In this document: in pieces, positions 11,958-24,392 of the stretch
How positions within the stretch are numbered: position 1 is the stretch's first letter
How the letters are laid out: each line of letters opens with the position of its first letter
Assembly: GCF_000208865.1 (NCBI RefSeq)
Contig: NC_018391.1
Span: 558,001-622,000 of the forward strand
DNA length: 64,000 bases
Source: Neospora caninum Liverpool
Lineage: Eukaryota; Apicomplexa; Conoidasida; Eucoccidiorida; Sarcocystidae
Reading direction: 5' to 3'
Made by a program: the position numbers and the translations under genes
The notes under the pieces: generated by a model
Told to the model about the DNA's origin: nothing
Database searches by the model: none
What the model saw: the letters and a program-made list of their open reading frames with translations, nothing else

Positions 11958-14258
11958 CGTGGAGAGTGGACGAGGCGAGGTAGGAACGTAAGGGAAAGAA
12001 GGCTGGGGAGACGCAGGAGAGAAGCGAGCGGTTGCCGCGCGAGGCAGGAGGGCGGAGAGTGTTGAGAGGAACAAGAGACGGCGCGGCTCCTCTTTGAGAG
12101 ACGCGGACGAAGGCGCGGACGAGGAAGCACGGAACCGCCGTTGCGGGGGAGAGGCGAAACCCAGCGGGCGGAGAGACTCACGAACGCGAGGGATGCATGC
12201 GGGCTGGCATGCCATTCAGGGAAGGCGGAGGCGCTGTTGAGAGGCGCGTGGACGACAGCGGCTTTCAAGAGACAGAGGGAGAGGGGACGGAGACAGGAGG
12301 CGAGAGAGAGAGGAGGCGACGAGCAGAGGTTGCAGGCCCGAAAGACGGACCTCGGCGGGGCGTTTTCGAGGCAGGCGCGCCGGCTACGCTGATTTCTCAG
12401 CACGCGAAACGCTCCGTGTGTCTTAAACGCCGAGAAAACGATTCGCGCGGGCGAGACCGCGTTCGGCGGCAGGGAACAGTGGGTCCGGAGCGAAGAGCGA
12501 GATCGCAGGGGGAAGACGAGGGGCGGCCGGGCCGACCGGGGCGAAGCAAATCGAGACCAAGAGGTTGCGAAAAAAACCGCTTTGTGTCGCGACCGTGAGC
12601 GCGAAACGCTGGGCCCCAGAGAGGAGCGCCGATTCAATGGAGAGACATGCCAGCGACGGGCGGGGCACATGCAAGAAAAGTCGCTGGCACTCAGCAGGGG
12701 TGCGAGCGTCGCGCGTTGCCTGCACGAGCGGCGGGTTTTCACGGCGAGCGACCGTTACCGTTTCGAGTTGACGGGGAAGACGCCCCCCAGCGGAACTGTG
12801 TGCCGGGACCGGCGATTGAAAGAAGAGAAAAACGCCAAGCCTTCGGGGAGAACAAGCGAAGAACCGAGACCCGCGTGGGGGCGGAGACGGCAGCGGCTGT
12901 GAACTTGCCTCGCAGGTTGTCGAACGATCGACGGGCGTCGCAAACGAGGCGTCGAGCTCCCCCAGATGTTTTTCGGAAAGGAAACAGCGCCGAGGACCGG
13001 GAACTAGACAGAAATGTCAGTCTCTTCGAAACGCCGCTTCTCGCTTGCACGCAGAGCTCTTGCCTTTGCGGTATGCGCCGCGCGTTACCAAGGGACAGCG
13101 GAGAGACGAATCCAGCAGACCTCGTGTCCAGCGCCGTTCTCCCGCGCACCTTCTCCCGGTCCGAAACCTTCCTTGTGTGCTTCGAGGTTCCTGGACCTTG
13201 CGCCGGCGCCTCGGGGAAGACCGGAAACGCGTCCAGTTCCCCACGACGCAAACCCGCATCTGTGTGCATCTCGGCGGGCCGTCTGTTCGCGACATCCGCC
13301 AAGCGCATCTCGGCGGGCCGTCTGTTCGCGACATCCGCCAAGCGCATCTCCAGATCTCCGGACGTTTTCAAACATGTGTGTATGAGTTCGAATCGACGGG
13401 GCATCGGACGAGGTTCTGAGAATCCATCGGTGTGTGTATTGGGGAGCACGTCGAGGGAGTTCCTCTGCGGTACGCATGTGCCGTCTTGCAGGTAGGTGTC
13501 TGTGCATCTTCCGCTCCGTGGATGCTTTCCCGTGATATGTGTCGAACTACCGTCTCGCGCTTCCGAGAAAATCTCGGCCGGTCGCGCAGAGTGTCGCTAC
13601 GCTGAGCGAAGACGCGCTTTCCTCTGACAGAAGCCAGGATGTGAGCTCTCTTGCGTCGTTCATTTGCGGATCGAAGAAGAGCGGAACATCCGGGGAGGTC
13701 ACCCAGAGAGAGACAGCCCCCGTTTCAGGCGTCCTCAGGCACGACGCGAAAACTTTCTAGGAACAGAATCGCGCATGGCGGCACTGCGATTTTCATCCAT
13801 GCCCGTACAGCTTCGAAAACCTGCAGTGTACGTACACCGCATCTTCCTGTGTATAGGGAGGCCTCTTTGCCGAACTGGCGCGAAACAAAGTACCGATCTG
13901 TGAATGCATGTCAGCCCGCATACACACGTTCACCTCCTGTGTCTAGCGCGGGGAAAGTGTTTTGGAGTGGAAGGATAGAGTGAAGACGCGAGCGCAGGAT
14001 CCGCGTGTTGCGGCGAAAATCCTGGACCAAGGACACCGTTTCTGTCGAGAATCGTCAATAGGGCGGCGGGCCGCTTCCGACCGGGAACAGTTCCAAGGCG
14101 CCCGCGGCCGCCAACGCGGCTTCGAGCGCAGAGTCTCCCACGAGTCCCCCCAGGGGTCCTGTCTAGTCTGCCTTTTCCTCTTCTTCACGAGACGTTGCGT
14201 TGCTCCTCTCCACTCCACCGCTCTCTGCCGCCGCGGTGCGGATTCTCTCTTTTGCGCG
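11958..14258. promoter_or_regulatory. Divergent intergenic region, LeuRS / CDPK
   Basis: 2.3 kb between two head-to-head start codons, so it must hold both 5' UTRs and both promoters. I see AGAGACG at 12074-12080, 12097-12103 and 13102-13108, matching the WGAGACG element described for Toxoplasma promoters (from memory). TGCATGC, a motif common upstream of coccidian genes, is at 12194-12200. There is no TATA box I would defend. GC-rich open frames run on both strands (for example 12647-13495 plus and 12739-13449 minus), but they overlap each other and show no recognisable protein. The 39-bp duplication at 13267-13344 lies here. Which motif serves which gene cannot be told from sequence. Confidence 0.45.
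13267..13344. repeat. 39-bp perfect tandem duplication
   Basis: Two adjacent identical 39-bp copies (13267-13305 and 13306-13344), each beginning catctcggcgggccgtctgt, followed by a partial third start (catctc). The unit length is a multiple of three, but no supported coding frame passes through it. Confidence 0.95.
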
Positions 14259-17200
14259 ATGGCGCACGCGACTTGGGAACTCCCCGAGCGCAGGGATGAA
14301 TCCTCCCTTTCTCTGGAAAAGCGCGACGCTTCGGAAGCTGAGCGCCTTCTCGAAAATGTCTCGTCTGAGGGCGCACGCGAGGACGAACATAAGCGGTCTC
14401 GCGGGGATGCCTCGCGAGACGCCACGAAACGCCCAGCCGTTGCGCTCCTCCGCGCCGGAGACAGGCTGACCACACCCGGACAGATGAAGCGCGTTCGCAG
14501 TGAAGGCTGCGTCCTCAAGCGCCACCAACTCATATGCAGCAGCACTCTCCCCATCACCACCTGCTACCATGTAAGGCTCCCTATATGTGTATATATATGT
14601 GTCGCGGTTCACATACATACATGCTGGCGGAGGACGCAGATCCATCATTCTGCCCTGTATCTCGATGTTTGTCTGTCTGCATCATCTACGTGCATCTGTC
14701 TAGATACACCTATTTTTCTGTATCTGTATCTATCTGTGTTTATCGACATCTACCTGTGTAGCTGCAGCTGTGTTTTTGTGTCGATCTGTGTCGATCCCTG
14801 CGTTTGCCGGGTGACTTTGCTTCTCTGTCGCGCAGCTGGGCGAAGTGATTGGCGTGGGGACGTGGTGCACGGTCCGGACTGCCGTGGAGCGCTTTTCGGG
14901 TTTGGAACGCGTCGTGAAGCGCGTGTGCAAGGAGACGCATCGCGCAGAATTGCCGCAGTTTCGCCAGGAGATTGCGCTTTGTCGACAGCTGGACCACCCG
15001 AACATTGCGCGGCTTTACGAGACCTTTGAAGACCACAGATACATTTACCTCGTTTTCGAGTACTGTCGCGGAGGAGATCTCCTCTCGTGGCTGCATGCGC
15101 GCCAGGACGCGCGCCGCGAGCGCCGAAAGCGCTCTCAGGCGACCGCGGAGTCGCCGGGCGAGGCCCTGCGACTCAACGGAGACACTGGAGCTGGAGCGCG
15201 TAGGGGCGAGGGGGACGGAGGGGACGCGAGCGGGGGCGAAGGCGCAGAAGTCGAGAATGCGGTGAGAGGAGACAGGAAAGGCCCCGTGGACGATGAGAGG
15301 CCGATATGCTCAGAGATGCAAGCAGCGCGCTTTATGATTCAACTGCTCTCCGCGCTGTCTTACTTGCATCGAAAAGGCATTGCACATCGCGACCTAAAAC
15401 TCGAAAACATCCTCCTGGTTCATCCGTTTGAGGGCCGAGACGAAGGCGACCGCGACTCGACGCGTTCGGAGCGAGCGGAGTCCGCGGTCTCCCAGCCGCC
15501 ACTGCCACCGTCTCTGTCTCACCCAGCCCCTTCTCCGCACGCGTTCCCGACGCAGGACAGCGCGGCGCCGCAGGCCGAGCACACAGAGCGACGGGGCGAG
15601 AGCGACGTGGCGGTGCCCTCGAACGCGTGCCGACCCGGAGTGGGTGATCGGCAGGCGTGTGTGTCGGCAGACCTTCCGTGTCTCCGCGCGTTGGCACCCG
15701 AGACAAACTTCTCTGACAGCATCGCTCTCGCCGACTTTGGCCTCGCCAGGCGCTTCACGCCAGGCGGTGCGCGCGAGCGCCCGACGCGAAGGGTAAGAAG
15801 CGAACCGAGGGAGGTCACAGGTTCCACTGAACACGCGACACTCACGTTTTACAGACTGCGGGAGCGACGCGCATCGCGGTTGCCCGAACTTCCCCCATTG
15901 TTGCCCCGCGGCAGCTGCGGTTTTCGTTTCCTGTCAGCCGCTGCACGCAGGGTGAGAAATCTGGCCTCCACGCACCTAGGACTCTGTGTCTCCCCGCTTG
16001 AATTTGAGGTCCACGTGCCTCGGCGCGGTTCCCCCCGCCCAGGGTCGTAGATCACGCAGAGCGCGGGCGGTGCGACAGGCTTTTTCGATTTTCTCCTCGC
16101 GTCGATCGAAGAAGCGTCGGGGGGTGCTGAACTCGAACAGTTTTAGGCAGTCGAAAGAGGCCGCCCCTTTCCGGTCCCCGTGGAGCGTGTGTCTCAGACG
16201 GGCTTCTCTGGGTGGCGTCGCGGCGCCTCCTGGGCATCAAAATCGAAACACGCTTCCCGTTCTCCGTGCTTCTGGCCGGCTCAGCCGCCTGGCGGCTTCC
16301 GTGGCGCGCACAACCCCAAAGGGTGACCTCAGAGGCGTCCGCGGTTCCTCCACCGATTTTCTTCGCCTTGTGCCGGGCTGCTTTGTATGCAGCGCCTGCC
16401 GTCGCGAACGGCTTCGAGTGCTGGGCTCTCGGCCAGCGGAGTCATGACCACCCGCGTCGGTACGCTGTACTACTTGTCGCCTTTTCTGCTCAAAGGTGTG
16501 CCCTACGACGAAGTCCAGTCCGACATGTGGGCCGCCGGCGTCGTGCTCTACATGCTTATCTCCGGCGCGCCGCCTTTCGAGGGGAACTCCGAAGCTGAAG
16601 TCTCTGCCAAGGTCAGCGACAGGGGGAAAAAGGGAACGAGGAGAAGGCGGAGAGGAGCGCAAAACGCGACATCGGCCGACTCTGTCGCGCGTCCGGTGAT
16701 GAACGGAGACCACGCAGGCACCACATACCCAGTGCAGGCGAATCGTGACGCGAGCGCCGCACCCCTGCTTGACTCAACGCACGTTCTCCCCTTTCCGCTG
16801 CGCAAACATGCACCACGTTTTGGGTGCTCTGTGCACACAGTGGGAGGATGTGTCGACTTTGCGGCCTCGCGCGTTTCCTACACCTGTCTGTCCCGAAAGA
16901 CGCGAGATTTCCTTCGCCGATGCACCCTCTCTCCCGGTTCTCTGTTCAGATCTTGACGACGCGCCTTGCGTTCAAGGAACCGTGCTGGCGTCACGTCTCG
17001 GAAGACTGCAAAGACCTCGTTTGCAGGCTCCTCCACAACCCTTTCCTCGCCGAGTCCTGCTCGGCTCCTTCGATCGCGAACAGCCTGTCTTCGTCGCCCC
17101 GGCCTCTCTCTGTCGATTTCCTCTCCGCCGCCAACCGCTCGCCACCCACACTCGCGTCTTCCCCCACTGCGGGGGAGACGCCGACGTGTCAGAGGTCTTC

Positions 17201-20200
17201 GCTGGCCGGCGAGAAGGCGGGGCTCCTGGACACGCCGTCCTGCCCGGACCCGACGGGAGGCGGGTCCGGCGCTTCGCTGAGTGTCTCTGCATGCGACCTC
17301 ACCTGTGTGGAGGGGCGAGACTCGGGCGCGAGAGAGGGTGAGAGCGCCAGTGAGGCGACCGAGACTGGCCAGAAAACTTTTGGCATACGGGCTTGGCAGC
17401 CAGGCATCCTCCGCCGTATGGACGCTGCAACAACGCTAACTCATCCCTGGTTTGTCGCCGTACAGCGACAGCTGTGGGCAAAAGGTGAGATGTGAACTGA
17501 CCTGCCTGCCGACGCCCGCGAGAGAGTTCCGTGGGGATACTCACGCGTTGATGAGCTCAGCGAGACAGACCTGTCTGGGCCGTTTTGCAGCGCGACCGTC
17601 GCCTGTCTCTGTGTAGCTGCGTAACCTACACCTATGTAGCGATATGGATATGTCGCTGTAGCGTGGAAAACCTAAAAGCAGGTCTAGAGAGAGGCCGCCG
17701 TGTGCCAGGTAAAACGGGCTGTGGATGTGTGCGTCGCCCTGCGAGAGGGCGTAAAAACGTTCTGTGTGGCGTGCGGCGGGTTTTTCCTGCAGTTTCCGGT
17801 CCGACTCTGTCGATGTCACGGTCCACTTCAAGCCCAGCCTTCCACCAAGGCCACGGCCATCGAGTTCGCACCCTCGGCCAGGATGTTTCGGGCTACGGGC
17901 ACGTAGTCCCCTTTGGCGCCATGAAGGGACGGGAGGAGACCGACTTGCGCATCTTCTCTCCACTCTCGCCCTCGATCTCGTCCGGTTCTCTCTGCTCCTC
18001 GACTTCGGTCTCCCCCTCGCCGTCGTCGGCGTCTCTGGCGTCTTCGTTGTTTGCGTCCTCACTTTCGCCGTCGCCGTCCTCGGCCTCTCTCGTAGGCTTG
18101 GCCTGCGGTGCGTGGGGGAGCCTCGAGGCGTCCGGGAAGGCGCGGCGCTGCGCGCCCGGCGGGATCCCCGAAGGCAGCCCGGCTTATATTCGGGAAACCT
18201 CGCCGAGCGACGCGTTCCGCCGACCCTTGCCCAAGTCGATGAGCTCGCCAAACGTGCACTGCGCGCTCTACCAGGCCGCCCAGGCGAAGGACGAAGTCGG
18301 GTCCCGCGGGCCCGGAGGGCGAGGCTCGCCAGAGGGCGCCGCGGCGGCTTGGCCCGACGCCGCGAGCGGCGGAAGCGGCTCGAGCACACGGTGGGGGGAG
18401 GCAGGAGACAGAACGGGGGCCCGAGGCGACCGACGGGACGGGGACGGAGGTTGCCTGACAGGCCGTTCGCCATCTCCGCCCCGCCCGCCAGTGCCAGGAA
18501 ATCAGGTTTCTCCCGGTGCCTCTCGAGAGGACCTCCCAGAGCTCGGTTCCGCTGGGTCTTCCTGGACTGCGCCGTCGCTCCCGTGCGCAGCCGCCCTCCC
18601 GCCGCGCGGCGCTTCGCCGCCAGCTGCGTCCTCGCCTGCTCTCCCCGAAGCGGCCTTCGCCTCGCCCGCGGGCGTCCCCTTGGGGGTTGCGCTTAAGGGA
18701 GAACTGCCTGCGCGGCTTCTGGCGGCTTCGCGCTGCTCCGGGGCCGCCCTGGACCCGGACCAAGCAGCGATTTTCCACTGTCGCTTCCTCCTCCTTCTCG
18801 GCGCGACCTCGTGGCGACGCTTCGCGGGGCTCGGGCCTCTCCAGCGCGCCTTGCGCACCGTCGTCGCTCGCGAGATGGAAGACGAGCTCGAAGTCCGCGT
18901 CCTTCGGGAGATCTTCTGCGCTCTCGACAGAGGGCACCGCGGAGCGCTCGCGCGTAAGAAGGAAACCAAACGCGCAGACGACAGCCACCCCCTCTCGCCG
19001 TCTCCTGAGACAAAAGGGGCTTTGAGATAACTTCGTAATCCAATTTTCCGCGCGTCATTGTGTCTGAGCTGCTTGCTTCACATATCGACAGGACGATAGA
19101 TGAACGTATATATCAGTCTCTCTGTATATATATATATATATGTATATGTACATATATTTGAACACACGCTTGCGAGTGGACGTAGGTCCGCATACGTGCA
19201 TCGACGGAGAGCACATACCGCGTATGCATGTATGTATGTATGTATGTATGTATGTATGTATGTATGTATGTATGCCTATGTGAATGGGTATGTTGACCCC
19301 GTGTTTTTCTTCGAACATTTCGTACACACACGTGTTGTTTTTCTGTTCTCTTCCCTTCCTCTTTTCGTCATGTTCCGGTGTTGCTTCTGCCGCGTTTTGG
19401 ATCTCTCGTTAGCGGACGACATCGTTTGGGGCTTGGGCGTCGCCAAGGACCTCGTCACGTCCGAGTGCCAGAGTTGTCTCATCCAAGCCTCGGCAATGGA
19501 GATCGTTGTCGAAGGAAAAGGTGAAGTCGCCGTCTCTTCCCTCTCCCCCGAGGATTTGAGTGGTCTTGACGCCAGTGCGGCGCGGCCTCTGAGGATGTCC
19601 CTTGAGGATGACGTGGCTGCGTCGTCGTCGGCGAAGCGCGAAGAGTGTTTTGAGCCGATTCTACCGTCGACTCGCCTCGAAGAAGTCGATCTAGAGAACA
19701 AAGAGGAGACGAGCAGAGCGAGAAGCGAGCGAGATGGAGGCGGAGGGATGTGGAGGGTCGGAGACATTTCATCCCTTGCTGCGTGTCCACTGGGAAGTGT
19801 CGCGTTGCCGCCGAGTCTCCGATCTCTTCGCCATCTGGCCGGGTTGACGAGCTCCCACTTGGGCCCTCCCGTAGGCGAGATCTTGCCTTATTTGCTGAAT
19901 CTGCATGCGTTTCTCGGCGTCGCCCCGCCCGCCTTCCTTTCCGTTCTCTCGTCCTCGTGGCCGCAGTGGACCACGGCCGATCGCTGCGAGGAAGCCGAGA
20001 GGCCGCGCGACGCGGGCGACGGTCTCGAGGCGACTGGAGACCGCGAGAAACCGAGGCGGGAGGGCGAGGAAGAGAGGTGGACGGTCCACGACGTGGTTGC
20101 CGGCATGGACACAGATGGAAGCGGAAACATTGAATTCGTCGAATTCGTCGCTGCCTCCCTCGCCGATGCCGACATAGCTGGACGTGAATCGCTCGGCAGG

Positions 20201-21082
20201 TACTTGGGGCCTCCGCAGCCTTCACCTCTATACACTGCGCAAATCGTAGACATCCCTACACATCGTTGTGGCCGTATGTATATATATATATATATATATT
20301 CATATTTGTGGGAGATATGTGGATCGAGAGCTGTACGTATGTGTAGCCCTACCTCAAGTTTCAACACTCGACTTGTTGGCAGCCGTGTGTGCACTCATCT
20401 ATCTACTGGTATCCACATCTATATGCGTGTAAATATATGAATAACGTTCTGTAGATTCCCCTCGCTGCGTCGATACGGGCATATGCGCAAAGTGCATGTT
20501 CAGGTACTTGCGTATGTGGGACTTTTTCTTGAAGACGGTTTCTCCATCTTTGTGCATGCGGCTGGTTTTCGGGGTCTCTCGATTTGAACAAGGTCGGTGT
20601 TTGTTTCCTGTGCTGTTTTCCATAGAGCCGCATTTCGTTACTTCGACCGAAGCTTCGACGGCTTGGTGAGTTACCGGGATCTCCTGGGACTGCTTTCTCT
20701 TCAGCCGGCTTCGCCGCTGTGTTCCTCGTTTTCTGCGATGTCCCCGGGTGTCTCTTCGAGTCTCCCTCAGGGGTGCATGTCGCACGGCTGGTCTCGTCAG
20801 CCGGCGACTCCCTGTGGGGTCGTGTCCGCCGACGCCTGCAACCCCACAGGGGGGGAGTCAGGGGGCGTCTGGTCTCCTAAACAGAACAGGACGCTGCAGG
20901 AGGCGGACAGCGAAGATTCAGGCGAGGCTCTCGGCGTCGGCGAAGGCTTCCTATCTGACCTCGAGCACGTCACACGGGAGAATCTGTCGCTCTATCGGGC
21001 CGTGTTGAAGCAGATCCAGGCTGTCGACAAAGACAAAGATGGCTATATTACTTACGACGAATTCCTCCTCCTCATGCGGTAG
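14259..21082 (+). CDS. Calcium-dependent protein kinase (CDPK), large, insertion-rich
   Basis: Serine/threonine kinase activated by calcium binding to its own EF-hands. Seven in-frame exons (1475 residues): 14259-14570, 14836-15792, 16393-16611, 16950-17484, 17793-18953, 19413-20199, 20626-21082. The kinase begins near residue 105: glycine loop GVGTWCTV, lysine in VVKRV, IAHRDLKLENILL catalytic loop, LADFGLARR, VGTLYYLSP activation segment, DMWAAGVVLYMLISG. The residue before the hinge Glu (LVFEYC) is Phe, so the gatekeeper looks bulky. Low-complexity insertions follow the hinge, separate HRD from DFG by about 100 residues, and split the C-lobe before LTHPWF; a further region of about 370 residues precedes the EF-hands. 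EF-hand 1 (DRGHRGALA) is degenerate. EF-hand 2 (DTDGSGNIEFVE, about residue 1293) and EF-hand 4 (DKDKDGYITYDE, about 1458) are canonical; EF-hand 3 (DRSFDGLVSYRD, about 1330) is plausible. The start is the first ATG of its open frame. From memory of the Toxoplasma map this may be CDPK8; unverified. Confidence 0.9.
19122..20299. repeat. Microsatellites in CDPK introns
   Basis: TA runs at about 19122-19142 and 20276-20299, and a (TATG)n tract at about 19227-19274 (roughly twelve units, preceded by tgcatg). All lie in the two introns on either side of the exon carrying the second EF-hand (19413-20199). Confidence 0.9.
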
Positions 21083-24000
21083 AGGACAGGCAAAAAAATG
21101 GGCGAGACGAGCTGACAAAAATGCAGGTGAAGCGACAGAAGAGGACGGCGGATAACTGTTAAGCGTGGAAGGGAGGAAGCAGGCCCAGAAGCAAAACAGG
21201 AAATGGGAACAGGGAGCGATGCCGAGAGGGCGTTTTTTAACGGGAAGGCGGATGCTCCAGTTACGCGCCTTTTCTGTCTCTCGTGAAGCCGTTGAAAGAA
21301 GATGCAGAAACGACGAAGAAACAAAGGGAGCGGGCACTGCTCATTTTTTTCAACGCGTGATTCTGAACAGAAAGAAGAACTGTAAACAGAAGCCGTACTG
21401 GCGGCACGCGTGCGTGGCCGATGCCGCGAGAAGAGAAAACGGGGAAGTGAACATCGCAAACTAGGAAACGCCGCCTTTTCTTATTTCCTCCGCGCTTGCG
21501 CGGCAGTTAGCAAAAAAAATCAGCACATGCAACATCGATAGAGTTTGCGCGTCGCGTTCGAACACTCGACAGATGAGGAATCACACCGAATTGACGTAGA
21601 TTTGCTTTTGACTCGTGACTGCCCCCGGCGTAGCGGGCGGGAACAAACTGTTCCGCTCGTTTGGACGGCCTGTTTAGATACCGGCCGCGACGGAGGCGAA
21701 GCTACTGGATTACCACGATACATGACCCACTGCCTCTTTCAGCTTTTCCCGGGCATACATATTCGAACCGAGACACACACGCAGCGAAACACACAGGGAA
21801 GAAACCCGTGCAAAGTGCAGGAATGCGCAGTCTACACGGGCCGTGTTGACATAGGATTGCCAGCAGAGAGAGCACGGCCGAGATCGTGGGGGACTGACAC
21901 GAAAATGTGTGTGTATTACGAGTCGAGAGAGGGGGGAAAGGCAGCGAGGCCGGAGCAGAAATTGTTTTGCACGTGCCGCGACGACTCATCTGACGTCTGT
22001 TCGTTTCTTTGCACTGCGCATGCCGAAGGCTTCATGTCCACACACGTATCGAGAAATGGTTGGAGACGTATACCCGTCTTGTAAATAGAGTTTGAAAGAC
22101 CACACCTCATCAGTTTCTCGAGCCTTTGATCTCGCTAAATCACGTCTTCCGGTACATTCCCGTGACCAGCAGAGTGCGATTCCCTCCCGCTGGCTCGATG
22201 TGCTTTTTCTCACTGCATGCTAAGCGTTTTTCGCTCACGTTTTCGTTGCTTCCCTGTTTCGCTACTATCCAGGAGAGCCCAGTGGTCTTATGTTTTTGTA
22301 GAAGCGATTCAGTGTTAGAGAGACACTCGCTTTCGCCTGAGCTTTTCTCTTCGGGGGGGGGGGGGGTTTAGGGTCACAGGAGGGAAGCCCACCCGACTTT
22401 CTTGCTGATGTACAGGTAGCGCAGCGTTTCTACGTGACAGCCGACACTCTCAGCTTCCAGCAGGTTTCCCGAGCTAGTGAGGTTCGCTCTCGAACTTCCG
22501 GGTCCTGGGGCACTTGTCTCAGAGCCAAGTTTGCGCGTCACCGTTGATTTGCATCTCACCTTCGCGGGATGCGAGGACGACAGAAAAAGGCAAGACGGGG
22601 GAGCAGAAGAGACACACGTAGGTGGTCAATCCCAAAAGAGGTAGTTCTACTTGTTTTGTCCACGAAGAACGCGGTGGTCGGCCATGCATTGATGAATAAC
22701 ATAACTGCGTAGCTAGGGTGTACGCGCTGAGTCACCTGTGCAGCGGTGAACACGAGTTTGGAAGTTGGGGCAAATGAAGTTCCCTGAACGTTTTAGAGGT
22801 AGTTGACACTGGGCAAAATTGTCCTTGAAGTTTTGAGGATACCCCCTTAACAGATATTTTGCCTAACGAGAAGTTGTGAGCATCAGTAGCTCGTAGATCA
22901 CACGTAAGGAAAGGGCCATGTTAAAACGAAATGCGAGGCGTTGAGTTCATCAACCAGTTCCGTGGTGCCTGTGTCACGTGCAGAGTACTCCGGTTGTGCA
23001 TCTTGGAAATTTCACGCACGTTGCAAGCAGCGTTCCAGGTCCGCCGTTGTGTCTCGTCGCAGCGGTCCTTGTCGCTCTCTGGTTCTTGGTACGCCCCCAA
23101 TTCCAGCTGCGGTTTGTCAGTGCTGCTCAGACCGAGCCAATCTCTGAAGGGGTAATCTCTGTTTTTACTGGTTTCTGTCGCTGTTCGGAACCTGGAGAAA
23201 GCGTCGCGGAAGAGTCAGCACGGGGACTCAACACACACGGAGTCGTCTGCACGCATGCGCATGCACACGCGACAACAGCCCCGAATTTGCACATTCTCCT
23301 GTCTGTGAATCGAGGCGAAGCAATCGATACTAGCCAGCCCCAAATCCCAAAAAGCCTCCGGCCGCTCTCCCAGTTTCCTCTCAGGTGATGGAGAAGACCA
23401 GGCAAGAAGATGTGGGGGAAGAGAAGCGCAAGAAGTCTTCGCCAGTGGCAAAGCGTGAGCTGCCCGTTGGAACGGTCATTTTGTTGGTCGCGGGATCCTC
23501 TCGTAAACTACGCTGCAGTTTTCTGTCTTTGTTTGATTGGTTCTGGCTGCATTTAGGCTGTTTGCGAGTTCCTGGCTTAATCCTTTTCAAGCAAAACCAG
23601 GGAAGGCCTCTTCTCCAGCCTTGTGTACGCGCGGAAATCCCCTCCATTTGCGGCGGCAGGGGATCTGGGTCAAGGCGCATCTCGTCGGTCTCGCGTGTAC
23701 ACGTACACCTGGACGGAGTGCCATTCTCGACCCGATGAGTGCGCAAACACGCACCGAGGTCATTTTTTGATTTGTGCAAAGGTACTGCGTCGAGACGGAG
23801 ATACTGTACAGGAAACCTGCAGGCACGGGAAAGCAAACTGCGCCGCGCTTCCCGGTCCAGGCGTTTTTTGTCACTTGTCCTGAACGCTTCGTGAATCGCC
23901 TGGGGACATGCAAGTCTAAGCTGAAAGGGTATTTATGGATGCTTGTGGGGAACTGACACTCCACAAGAACTCGGACCATCTCGCACCTACCCGGTTCGCC

Positions 24001-24392
24001 CGGCGAGTTCACAGCGGGACTGTTTTTTCTGGTCGTCTGGGTTTATCCTTCCCGGGTAATTCACCGTGGTCTCGCCGCCATTCTCTCGCGTTTCTCGCCT
24101 TCTACGCGCTTCTTCCATTTAGGCGTCCCGGAGTTGAAGTGTTTTCGGTTTCTACATCCTGCTGAGGCGTTTCGTCCGCGGGTCTGGGTCAATGCAGCCT
24201 TCCTCACCGTTCCTGGTGGAAACGTGCTACACCTGCGGCAACAGGCGTCGCTGAACGTACGCCTCTGGCTGTTTTCTCAACGAGTGGGGGCGACAGGCCG
24301 ATCTCGCTCGCCTGTTGTTCCGTCCGATCGAGGGGACGTGAACTCATGCGCAGAGATGCGGCACTCGTCTGCACGTGAAAACGCCACACAAA
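21083..24392. other. Intergenic region, no supportable gene
   Basis: 3.3 kb between two plus-strand genes. It should contain the kinase 3' UTR and the promoter and 5' UTR of the next gene. A run of 14 G lies at 22353-22366. Open frames are short (the longest about 180 codons, 21545-22084 plus) and show no recognisable domain. An in-frame TGA at 24339 closes the frame just upstream of the next gene's ATG. I saw no RNA gene or transposon remnant. Confidence 0.5.

Noticed and set aside
12647..13495. 282-codon plus-strand frame and a 236-codon minus-strand frame overlapping it
   Set aside because: Mutually overlapping frames in GC-rich intergenic DNA with no recognisable protein or splice context.
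19227..19274. Short direct repeats considered as a CRISPR-like array
   Set aside because: Simple (TATG)n microsatellite in a nuclear intron; no spacers and no cas genes.
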